NCBI RefSeq assembly: GCF_013141715.1
Contig: NZ_WHOA01000197.1
Coordinates: 124,001 to 188,000, forward strand
Source of the DNA: Paenibacillus phytorum
Lineage (GTDB): Bacteria; Bacillota; Bacilli; Paenibacillales; NBRC-103111
Direction: 5' to 3'
DNA: 64,000 nucleotides
The notes under the pieces were generated by a model that was given only the letters and a program-made list of their open reading frames with translations, did not search any database and was not told the origin of the DNA. Within the stretch, counting starts at the first letter, position 1. The number at the start of each line of letters is the position of its first letter. Of the stretch, positions 32,702 through 40,553 are shown piece after piece. The translations under genes were made by a program, and so were the position numbers.

Positions 32702-32961
32702 ATGCAAAGAAGATCAGCTGTCAAATGGTTAAGTGTGAGTTTGGTAATGGCTCTATTTCTACACGAACAGTGACCATCTCACACATGCTGCTCATGCCTA
32801 TGGGCCCGATGGAGGACTGTACACCGATTTCTGGTGGGAGGCTCAGATGTGGGAAACGGTCATGGATGCTTACCAGCGGACGGGAAACAGCACTTACCGT
32901 ACCATGATTGATGATCTTTATACCGGATTCAATGCGAAATATACGAACATGATCCGATACG
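32702..32961 (+). pseudogene. Signal-peptide start plus GH76 N-terminal fragment (deletion scar)
   Basis: An ATG at 32702, led by AAAAGGAG, starts a signal-peptide-like stretch (MQRRSAVKWLSVSLVMALFL) that runs into TGA at 32771. In another frame from 32748, sequence like the GH76 start appears: YTNSDHLTHAAHAYGPDGG, then YTDFWWEAQMWETVMDAYQR, comparable with FHYWWQAHGVDTLVDAYART of the upstream GH76. It stops being GH76-like at about 32952, where GH27 sequence begins in a third frame. So at least two deletions have joined remnants of former secreted glycosidases. Cannot encode a working enzyme. Confidence 0.6.
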
Positions 32962-34419
32962 ATGGTAAGCAGCGGTATGCAGGCAGCCGGATACAAGTAC
33001 ATTGTGATCGATGATTGCTGGCAGACAGGTCGGACCAGCGACGGTACTATAATTGCCGATCCGGTCAAATTCCCAAGCGGGATGGCATCACTTGCGAGCT
33101 ATGTTCATAGCAAAGGCTTAAAATTCGGTCTCTACACGGATGCTGGGTTCACTACTTGTGCTGGAAAACCGGGGATGTATGCACATGAGGTGCAGGATGC
33201 GAATACGTTTGCTTCCTGGGGCGTTGATTACGTCAAGATTGACTGGTGCGATAATGGGGGCATGGATCCGCAAACCAGATATACGATCATCCGGGATGCG
33301 CTCGCTAACTCGGGAAGGCCCATCCTATTCAGCATTTGCAATTGGGGCATCAACAAACCATGGGTGTGGGGTGCGGCCACGGGCAATATGTGGAGGACGA
33401 CGGATGATATCTTCGATTATTGGGATCGAGTAACTTGGATCATTGATCAGAACGCTCCGCTTGCCAATTTTGCGGGGCCTACCAAAGGCTGGAATGACGC
33501 AGATATGCTTATGGTCGGCAATTATGGAACTGGCGCCGTCTTCGGCGGTGGCATGACGGATACGGAATACCGTTCGCATTTCTCGATGTGGACGATTATG
33601 GCTTCTCCATTGATTGCGGGCAATAATTTGAGCACGATGAGTCAATTCACGAAAGATACACTCATGAATTCTGAAGTAATTGCTGTAAATCAGGATGCGC
33701 TCGGCAGCCAAGGCATATTAGTAAGCGATCTCGGAGGTTTGCAGGTGTACTCCAAAAAACTGCAGGCTATTGGAACACGTGCGGTTGTGTTGTTAAATCG
33801 TACCGGCGCGGCTGCGAACATGACGGTCAATTTCTCAAGCATTGGCCTGAATGCTACAGCTAGCGTAAGGGATTTATGGTCCAAGACCGAGAAGGGAACG
33901 TTCACCAACAGCTACACTGTAAATGTACCTTCACATGGGACCGTTATGGTGAAATTGACGGGATCAGAAACGACGAGCGGTTCCTTTATCTCAGGTAAAA
34001 CGTACCGAATCGTACCCAAATCGACGGGCTTATCCGTTGCCGTTGAAGCAGCTGCCCTAAACAATGGAGCGAAAATATTTCAATGGGATTACGGCACTGC
34101 GCAAAATGACCAATGGGTGATTACATCGACAACGGCAGGCTTTAATAAAATTATCAACGTGAAGAGCGGTAAGGCTATGGCTGTCAAAAACGCCTCCTTG
34201 ATGGACGGTGAAGACGTGATCCAATGGGATTTCGGCTCGACCTTGAATGATCAGTGGGAAATTCAGGGCGTAGGCGGCGGTTATTTCAAAATTATTAACA
34301 GGCTATCCGGTAAGTCATTAAATGTAGCCGATAACTCGCTGGTCGCAGGCGGTAAAATGATTCAATGGCCATATTCCGCCGCGGATAATATGACGTTCCA
34401 GTTAATTTCGTTGAACTAA
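32953..34419 (+). pseudogene. GH27 alpha-galactosidase with C-terminal CBM13 (ricin-type) domain, 5'-truncated
   Basis: A 485-residue frame from ATG 32962 covers most of GH27: AAGYKYIVIDDCWQTGR, YTDAGFTTCAGKPG, the nucleophile Asp94 in VDYVKIDWCDNGG, the acid/base region GWNDADMLMVGNYG, then an antiparallel beta domain, then ~130 residues of ricin-like repeats with three Q-W blocks (IFQWDYGTAQNDQW, VIQWDFGSTLNDQW, MIQWPYSAADN). The first ~50-60 residues of the barrel, including the invariant PPMGWNSWN segment, and the signal peptide are missing; GH76 remnant sequence abuts instead. Probably inactive, though the rest shows no stop. If translated it would be cytoplasmic. Confidence 0.65.
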
Positions 34420-34490
34420 CCAATCGTTTTTCTGACATGCCTCAGAAACCCCGGAAGTCCCAGAAGTCCCACGAAAATACTCGAAAAGGC

Positions 34491-34526
34491 AAAAGAACCT
34501 TCCCGACTATTGGGAAGGTTCTTTTT
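34491..34526 (+). terminator. Intrinsic terminator of the mannan locus
   Basis: AAAAGAACCTTCCC pairs with GGGAAGGTTCTTTTT around a seven-base loop, perfect stem. Confidence 0.9.
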
Positions 34527-34548
34527 AAGCTGTGTAAGCCAAGCCATG

Positions 34549-34590
34549 GCAATAGCAATAGCAATAGCAATAGCAATAGCAATAGCAATA
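34549..34590. repeat. (GCAATA)7 hexanucleotide microsatellite
   Basis: Seven perfect tandem copies of GCAATA followed by a degenerate copy. Non-coding; the Leu-rich frame on the minus strand is a by-product. The gap 34527-34843 otherwise holds only the palindromes listed next. Confidence 0.95.
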
Positions 34591-34657
34591 GCAGAAGCCG
34601 AAACTGAGGTTTACCCCTATTTAGCATGCTTGGTAAAAAGAAGAGCTAGATGAGCAA

Positions 34658-34790
34658 GTTGTACTGCGTACAACAATTTAGCCTTTTTATAGACAATATA
34701 GCTACTTTTGGCTGGAATTGTTATATTTTTTTTTACAACATTCGCGAGGAAAATGTAAATTAGCCCACGTAAAGTTGTACAACGTACAAC
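34658..34790. repeat. Two copies of palindrome GTTGTAC-N3-GTACAAC
   Basis: GTTGTACTGCGTACAAC at 34658-34674 and GTTGTACAACGTACAAC at 34774-34790, each followed by AATTT. They lie downstream of the glutaminase gene (which reads towards them). Each half-site is seven bases. They could be protein-binding sites or members of a dispersed repeat. Confidence 0.7.
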
Positions 34791-34843
34791 AATTTTACGG
34801 ATAACAAGTGATTGCTAGGCATTACAACTTGGTTTATCGAAAT

Positions 34844-35797
34844 CTAAAATAGGCTCCAATCAAATTCCTGCGACAGCGTACCCAAAAGGTGAACGCCAGC
34901 TGTGCTGTTACCTTTGCGGTTCAAAGCGGGGCCGACCAAACCGATCCCATATTGTCCGGGCACCATCGTCAAAATGCTGCCAGACACGCCGCTCTTGGCA
35001 GGCAGCCCAACGTTCATGGCGAATTCACCAGAGGCATTGTACATACCACAGGTAAACATGAACGTCTTAGCGATCTGCACGAATCGCCGCGGTATAAGGC
35101 GTTGATTACGAATCGGATCTACGCCATTATGCGCAAGAACGAGGGCCATTCTAGCCAAGTCGGTACAACTCACTTCGACGGAACAATGGCTGAAATAGAC
35201 GTGGAGGACGTCATCAACCTCGCTATCCAGCACACCGTTGTCTTTCAGGAAGTAAGCTAACGAACGATTCCGGTGTGCGGTATCCGACTCAGATCGGAAC
35301 ACACTTTGATTAATTTCAAGTGAAGGATTATGAGCGATATCTCGGAAAAAATGGAGAATCCGTTCAACTTGCTCCGTAGGATTACTACCTGCAATCAAGG
35401 ATGATATCGCAATTGCCCCAGCATTGATAAGCGGGTTAAAGGGGATGCCGGGCTCGACGAGTTCGAGCTTCAGCATCGAGTTGAAATCGTCTCCGGTAGG
35501 CTCCATTCCCACCTTGGAGAAAACGATCTCTTCACCGTTATCCATCAACGCCAAAATGAGCGTAAATACTTTCGAAATGCTTTGTAAAGTAAAACGGAAA
35601 TCAGATTCGCCGGCCACAGAGATATTTCCTTCAGTATCCATAATACAGATACCTAGAACATCGGCTGGAGCGTTAGCAAGTTCAGGAATGTAGGAAGCAA
35701 CATGTCCGTCTGATGTATGTGTCTTGCTCTCCGTAACCCACTGAGGCAAGTGCTCTTTGAGTTGCTTCCATGTTTCTGCGTGTTGTGTATGACTCAT
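34844..35797 (-). CDS. glsA: Glutaminase A
   Basis: 317 residues, hydrolyses glutamine to glutamate and ammonia. The serine-dependent beta-lactamase-like fold shows the SxxK motif Ser73-Ile-Ser-Lys76 (FTLQSISKVF), FNPLINAGAIAISSLI, and C-terminal GMYNASGEFAMNVGLPAKSG with GVSGSILTMVPGQYGIG. Length and motifs fit the bacterial GlsA family (B. subtilis YbgJ/YlaM). It is encoded upstream of an aldo-keto reductase gene with which it is not obviously linked. AAGGAAT precedes the start. Confidence 0.93.
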   Translation of the reverse strand: MSHTQHAETWKQLKEHLPQWVTESKTHTSDGHVASYIPELANAPADVLGICIMDTEGNISVAGESDFRFTLQSISKVFTLILALMDNGEEIVFSKVGMEPTGDDFNSMLKLELVEPGIPFNPLINAGAIAISSLIAGSNPTEQVERILHFFRDIAHNPSLEINQSVFRSESDTAHRNRSLAYFLKDNGVLDSEVDDVLHVYFSHCSVEVSCTDLARMALVLAHNGVDPIRNQRLIPRRFVQIAKTFMFTCGMYNASGEFAMNVGLPAKSGVSGSILTMVPGQYGIGLVGPALNRKGNSTAGVHLLGTLSQEFDWSLF

Positions 35798-35823
35798 TCA
35801 GAAGTCATTCCTTCCTCATTCTC

Positions 35824-36744
35824 TTAAGCTTTCCAAGCCTGTGGGTGGTTATCGCTGATAAGCTCCGTTGCGCTTGCATTCGCAATAACCTGTTCAGGGT
35901 TTTTACAGCCTGGAATGACCGTTGTAACGGCATCATGCTTCAAACACCAAGCTAATGCCCACTTGGCCATGTCCATACCTTCAGGAACTTCTTCTTTTTG
36001 GATGCGCTGCACATCCTCAAGCTTCTGTTTCACACTCTCGGCATCATGACGATGGCGAACGTCTGTGTTGCTGAACACAGCACCAGGCTTATACTTACCG
36101 CTCAAATAGCCGCTAGCCAATGGGACACGCGCTAATACGCCAAGATCTTGATTCACACAGGAAGGGAAAACTAGCTCTTCTGGGGCTCGATCCAATCGGT
36201 TGTATACGACTTGTATGGCTTTGGAATTGACCTTGCTGGAAGCTTCTGTTTGATGAATATTAGCATTACTACCAATGGATGTTCCCAAATGACGGATTTT
36301 CCCGGCTTGAACTTGTTTGTCCAAAGTTGTCCAAAGCACATCATTATCAAATAAATCATCAGGTCCGGAATGGAATTGATATAAGTCAATATAGTCCGTT
36401 TGTAAAGCTTTTAGAGAATCGTCAAGTTGTTTGACAACACCTTCGGAACTGAAATCATCTGTTCGGGTGAACAGATCGTGGAAATGGTGGCCAAATTTCG
36501 TAGCCACGATCCAGTTCTCGCGATTGCGGCGGGATAAGTAATTACCGATAAGAGATTCCGATAGATGGTCACCATAGCATTCTGCTGTATCGATCAAATT
36601 TATACCAAGATCGGCTGCTTGATCGAGAATAGCATCTGCTTCAGCTTGTGTGTAAGTAAGTCCCCACTCTCCGCCGAACTGCCAAGTCCCAACACCTACA
36701 ATGGAAACTTTCAAATCCGTTTTACCAAGTCTGCGATATTTCAT
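35824..36744 (-). CDS. Aldo/keto reductase
   Basis: 306 residues. MKYRRLGKTDLKVSIVGVGT, the catalytic Asp in NLIDTAECYGDH with the Tyr, the Lys in WIVATKFGHHFHD, YIDLYQFHSGPD and a C-terminal VTTVIPGCKNPEQV mark an NADPH-dependent reductase of the general-stress type (B. subtilis YhdN/IolS relatives). The start at ATG 36744 follows AAAGGAG; GTG 36753 is too close to it. Substrate unknown. Confidence 0.9.
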   Translation of the reverse strand: MKYRRLGKTDLKVSIVGVGTWQFGGEWGLTYTQAEADAILDQAADLGINLIDTAECYGDHLSESLIGNYLSRRNRENWIVATKFGHHFHDLFTRTDDFSSEGVVKQLDDSLKALQTDYIDLYQFHSGPDDLFDNDVLWTTLDKQVQAGKIRHLGTSIGSNANIHQTEASSKVNSKAIQVVYNRLDRAPEELVFPSCVNQDLGVLARVPLASGYLSGKYKPGAVFSNTDVRHRHDAESVKQKLEDVQRIQKEEVPEGMDMAKWALAWCLKHDAVTTVIPGCKNPEQVIANASATELISDNHPQAWKA

Positions 36745-36811
36745 GGCGAGCACTCTCCTTTTTTAAGGTATCCAAGTTTATTAAACGCTATAGCTTGCTT
36801 CGTGTCAAAAA

Positions 36812-36853
36812 GAAAAAGACTCTTCCTCTCCAATTAGAGAAAAGAGCCTTTTT
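36812..36853 (-). terminator. Terminator after the DHA2 exporter
   Basis: AAAAAGGCTCTTTT pairs with GAAGAGTCTTTTT (minus-strand reading) and ends in a T run. Could serve both directions. Confidence 0.7.
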
Positions 36854-36856
36854 GTA

Positions 36857-38524
36857 TTAAGCGATTCCTGGCGAAAGTTCATTTTCGTTTTCTTTTTTGT
36901 CATCTGATTTCTTAGATTTACGGTCGGATACTTTAATGTTACCAATAAAGAGAGTCAGAACAGCCCCGAGTAAAACGAACACTAAGCCTACAATAAACAC
37001 TTGGTGAAGCGATGTAACCAGGGCATTTTTTAGAATTGGCAGCATGTGCTCCACGAATTCTTTTGGCATTTTGGCCAAGGTTTCAGGACTTAGAAGTGAG
37101 GAATATAAGGCTTGTGGATTTGTATGGATCATATCCGTCATTTGTGTAGCCAGCCCACTTGCTTCCGCGGGAAGCTGATTGACAACAGGAGTTAAATCTT
37201 GTTCTAACAGCACTGTTGACTTGTGGTTCATAATGGCTCCGAGAATCGTCATACCGAATGTACCGCCAATTTGACGGAAGAATTGACTGGAAGACGTAAC
37301 GACTCCAAGCTCAGATTTCGGGAAGCTCTCTTGTAAAGCAAGTGTTAGGATTGGCATAACCAGACCCATACCTAGACCAAGAATCAACATATAACTTGAA
37401 GCAATCAACTTCGTCGTTCTTATGCCCATGGTGCCAAGGAAATAGAAGCCAATAGCCATAATAATCATACCACCAAGCATTTGTTTACGAACACCGATTT
37501 TTTGAATGAATTGACCGGAAACAACGCTGGCTGCAATCATCGTAATCATGAGCGGTGTCATCACTGTACCTGATGCTGAAGCACTGATACCGACGATGCC
37601 TTGCATGAAGAGAGGAACGAACATAATAGCTCCGAACATACCGACGGCCATAAGGAAACCTACACCGTTAATTGTTGTAAATGTTCTATTTTTAAATAAC
37701 CGAACAGGAAGGATCGGCTCTTCGGCTTTACTTTCAATAATAACGAAGGAAACCAAGGATACAATGGCCAGCACAAAAAGCCCAATGATTTGCCAAGAGA
37801 ACCAAGCAAAATCTTTACCGCCAAATGTTAAGGCAAGCAATAAGCTGACGACACCGACAATCATGGTGACAATACCAGGAATATCGAACTTTACTTTGCC
37901 GTTTGCTTTGTGCTTCGGTAATGCAATTGCAATTAAGACAACAGCAAGGATACCAACAGGGAGGTTGATGTAGAATACCCAACGCCAGTTCAATGCGTCA
38001 ACGATCCAACCACCGACTTGGGGGCCAATAACTGATGATAAACCGAAGATCGCACCGAATACGCCCTGCCATTTGGCACGTTGTTTACCAGTAAATAAGT
38101 CCCCAATAATAATCATCGCCATGGGCATCATAATACCGCCGCCAAGACCTTGTAAACCGCGGAACAAGATCAGTTCGGTCATGTTCTGAGACATCCCGCA
38201 TAAGGCGGAAGCCGCGATAAAGATAACTAAACCTGTTACATAGATGACCCGACGACCAATTAAATCAGCAAGTTTACCTGCAATTGGAACGACAACCGTT
38301 GATGTCAACATGTAAGCAGTAGTCAACCAAGCCATGAGACCAAGACCGCCGAATTCACCAACGATACGCGGCATTGCTGTTCCGACAATTGTACCGTCCA
38401 AAGCGCCAAATAGCATAGCAATGATAAGACCGGTAAGCAGGAGACCTCGATTTTTGAGTTCTGGTCCTTCTGCTTCTATGGATTTCTCTGAAGCTGTTTT
38501 TTGTATGTTTTCCACTTGTACCAC
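36857..38524 (-). CDS. DHA2-family MFS drug exporter (EmrB/QacA type, 14 TMS)
   Basis: 555 residues with about fourteen membrane segments. Typical markers are LDGTIVGTAMPRIVGEFGG in helix 1, KLADLIGRRVIYVTGLVIF after helix 2 and GPQVGGWIVDALNWRWVFYI in helix 5 (motif C region). A long extracytoplasmic stretch lies before the last helix, and the tail is Lys/Asp-rich. A proton-driven multidrug efflux pump. The marR gene lies 18 bases upstream, so the two form an operon, and the MarR protein is the natural repressor. Confidence 0.9.
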   Translation of the reverse strand: MVQVENIQKTASEKSIEAEGPELKNRGLLLTGLIIAMLFGALDGTIVGTAMPRIVGEFGGLGLMAWLTTAYMLTSTVVVPIAGKLADLIGRRVIYVTGLVIFIAASALCGMSQNMTELILFRGLQGLGGGIMMPMAMIIIGDLFTGKQRAKWQGVFGAIFGLSSVIGPQVGGWIVDALNWRWVFYINLPVGILAVVLIAIALPKHKANGKVKFDIPGIVTMIVGVVSLLLALTFGGKDFAWFSWQIIGLFVLAIVSLVSFVIIESKAEEPILPVRLFKNRTFTTINGVGFLMAVGMFGAIMFVPLFMQGIVGISASASGTVMTPLMITMIAASVVSGQFIQKIGVRKQMLGGMIIMAIGFYFLGTMGIRTTKLIASSYMLILGLGMGLVMPILTLALQESFPKSELGVVTSSSQFFRQIGGTFGMTILGAIMNHKSTVLLEQDLTPVVNQLPAEASGLATQMTDMIHTNPQALYSSLLSPETLAKMPKEFVEHMLPILKNALVTSLHQVFIVGLVFVLLGAVLTLFIGNIKVSDRKSKKSDDKKENENELSPGIA

Positions 38525-38542
38525 TCCTTGAATAAGATGAAA

Positions 38543-38971
38543 TTAATAATAATCAGTAAGCTTTTCAAAGGCACTCACAAGAATACGCATTTCTTCCGGG
38601 GGAAGCTGTGACAGTCCACGAGCAATCACTTCTTTCTGGACATCTTCCGCTTGTTTGAGTATGGCCTTTCCGGTTTCGGTTATTTCAACCAGCACAATAC
38701 GTCGATCTGTCTCATGGTGTTTACGTATAACATGCCCACTTTGGACAAGCCGATCAATCATAACGGTGATCGCACTTGGTTTAACGCCCAGTTTCTCAGC
38801 GAGATGAGTTTGTTTCGGAGCGCCTTCTTTAGAAATCATGAATAACATGAATATTTGTGGCTTCGTTAACTCCGAATTTAACTGGCTAAGTACCGTATGG
38901 CCAATTTTTCGATGTGCGGTTTCAAATGTTGTGCGGAAACGATCCGTATAAGCAATCAGTTCATCTTCCAT
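38543..38971 (-). CDS. MarR-family repressor of the adjacent exporter
   Basis: 142 residues. PQIFMLFMISKEGAPKQTHL followed by AEKLGVKPSAITVMIDRLVQ, then HETDRRIVLVEITETGKAI, is the complete MarR winged helix. ATG 38971 follows AAGGAGG. First gene of a two-gene operon with the DHA2 exporter; drug binding would lift repression. A 13-bp palindrome ATCATTAAATGAT 36 bases before the start is a candidate operator. Confidence 0.9.
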   Translation of the reverse strand: MEDELIAYTDRFRTTFETAHRKIGHTVLSQLNSELTKPQIFMLFMISKEGAPKQTHLAEKLGVKPSAITVMIDRLVQSGHVIRKHHETDRRIVLVEITETGKAILKQAEDVQKEVIARGLSQLPPEEMRILVSAFEKLTDYY

Positions 38972-39007
38972 ATTGAATTCCTCCTTACCACTTAATTAAA
39001 GTATCAA

Positions 39008-39020
39008 ATCATTAAATGAT
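39008..39020 (-). promoter_or_regulatory. Candidate MarR operator palindrome
   Basis: ATCATT-A-AATGAT, perfect, in the AT-rich region just upstream of the marR-exporter operon. Confidence 0.45.
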
Positions 39021-39120
39021 AAAATATTTATACAAATTAATGTTTAAACTATTTAAATAAAATATACGCCGATGATTATTCGAAGTCAATAGGGAAATTC
39101 AGTGCCCGAGGCTAGTTCAC

Positions 39121-39149
39121 TTGCATATCAGGCATTTCTTGCATATAAT
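39121..39149 (+). promoter_or_regulatory. Sigma-A promoter of the pheST leader
   Basis: TTGCAT (39121-39126), 17-base spacer, TATAAT (39144-39149), starting transcription shortly before the T-box leader. Confidence 0.7.
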
Positions 39150-39164
39150 AATTGATACACATAC

Positions 39165-39446
39165 GCGAAAATGCTTTGACGGAGAAGAGTACGCAGTGCT
39201 TCTTGACAGGGAGGGAAAGCCGATGATTGAGAGCTATCCCCGAGAATCAGGCTGCTGAAGTTCGCTCCCGAGCAGTCCTTTGAACGGAAGCTTAACCAAT
39301 GGCTTCTAAATAGAAGGAACCGGACACATCGTCCGTTATCTGAAATGAAGTGAGAATCGTTTATTTGGCCTTTGCCAGTGAACGAATCTAATTAGGGTGG
39401 TACCACGGCTTTTCGTCCCTTGTAAGGGAGCGGAAAGTCTTTTTTG
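39165..39446 (+). promoter_or_regulatory. T-box leader (tRNA-sensing riboswitch) of pheST
   Basis: The 14-base T-box core is present as AGGGTGGTACCACGG (39395-39409), immediately followed by the terminator CTTTTCGTCCCTTGTAAGGG/AGCGGAAAG and six T (39410-39446). Upstream structured sequence with purine-rich stem I (39165-39290). Known T-box leaders bind uncharged tRNA, here tRNA-Phe, and antiterminate. A TTC at 39261-39263 is a possible Phe specifier codon, but I did not fold the stem to confirm it. Confidence 0.9.
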
Positions 39447-39493
39447 TGTTTTCATTTAGGGTGATTCAGGGGCCTAATTCAGGAGGGATTTCG

Positions 39494-40528
39494 ATGAAAG
39501 AGCGGTTAGAAGCTTTAAAGCAGGAAGCGCTGCAGGAGCTGAGCGGCGTACAAAGTCAGCAGGAGCTGAACGATTTACGTATTAAGTATTTGGGTAAAAA
39601 AGGGCCTCTAACCGAGGTGCTACGCGGTATGGGCGCATTAAGTGCGGAAGAGAGACCGGTCATCGGCCAAGTAGCGAACGACGTTCGTGCAGCAATTGAG
39701 ACCGTTATTGAAGAGAAGCAAGCAGCGTACCAACAGCAAGAAACCGAGAACAGATTGCGTGCAGAAATGATTGACGTAACGCTGCCGGGTCGTCCATCGC
39801 AGCAAGGTGCGGTGCATCCTTTAAGCAAAGTTATTCAAGAAATTGAAGACATTTTCATTGGAATGGGGTACACCGTTGCTGAAGGTCCAGAGGTAGAGCA
39901 GGATTACTACAACTTTGAGGCGCTTAATCTTCCGAAGGATCATCCAGCTCGCGATATGCAGGACTCTTTCTATATCACGGATGAGATTCTAATGCGTACA
40001 CAAACCTCCCCAGTTCAAGTTAGAACGATGGAGAAACGCAAAGGGGAAGTTCCGATCAAAATCATTTGTCCGGGCAAAGTATACCGCCGCGATGATGATG
40101 ATGCAACACATTCACATATGTTTACCCAAATTGAGGGTCTAGTCATCGACCGTAACGTACGGATGAGTGATCTGAAAGGAACCTTGCTTCAATTCGTTCA
40201 AGAGATGTATGGCAAAGAGACGAGAATTCGCTTGCGTCCGAGCTTTTTCCCATTCACAGAGCCTAGCGTTGAAGTGGACGTGAGCTGTGCGATGTGTGGC
40301 GGCGTTGGCTGCCGTACATGCAAACAAACGGGCTGGTTAGAAATCCTCGGAGCCGGCATGGTACATCCGCGCGTTCTGGAGATGGGTGGATATGACCCGA
40401 AGGAATACACAGGATTTGCATTTGGAATGGGCGTTGAGCGCATTGCGATGCTGAAATATGGAATTGAAGATATTCGCCATTTCTACACGAACGATTTGCG
40501 GTTCTTAAAGCAATTCTTACACTTGTAA
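39494..40528 (+). CDS. pheS: Phenylalanyl-tRNA synthetase alpha subunit
   Basis: 344 residues. N-terminal coiled coil (MKERLEALKQEALQELSGV), then the class II catalytic core with HPLSKVIQEIEDIFIGMGY (motif 1), MRTQTSPVQVRTM, YRRDDDDATHSHMFTQIEG (motif 2) and the C-terminal GFAFGMGVERIAMLKYGI (motif 3). Works as alpha2beta2 with PheT to charge tRNA-Phe. ATG 39494 follows AGGAGGG. Controlled by the T-box leader. Note the Cys-rich insert CAMCGGVGCRTCKQTG, found in many Bacillota PheS. Confidence 0.97.
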   Translation: MKERLEALKQEALQELSGVQSQQELNDLRIKYLGKKGPLTEVLRGMGALSAEERPVIGQVANDVRAAIETVIEEKQAAYQQQETENRLRAEMIDVTLPGRPSQQGAVHPLSKVIQEIEDIFIGMGYTVAEGPEVEQDYYNFEALNLPKDHPARDMQDSFYITDEILMRTQTSPVQVRTMEKRKGEVPIKIICPGKVYRRDDDDATHSHMFTQIEGLVIDRNVRMSDLKGTLLQFVQEMYGKETRIRLRPSFFPFTEPSVEVDVSCAMCGGVGCRTCKQTGWLEILGAGMVHPRVLEMGGYDPKEYTGFAFGMGVERIAMLKYGIEDIRHFYTNDLRFLKQFLHL

Positions 40529-40553
40529 GCATCAGGAAAAGGAGGGGTTAAGC

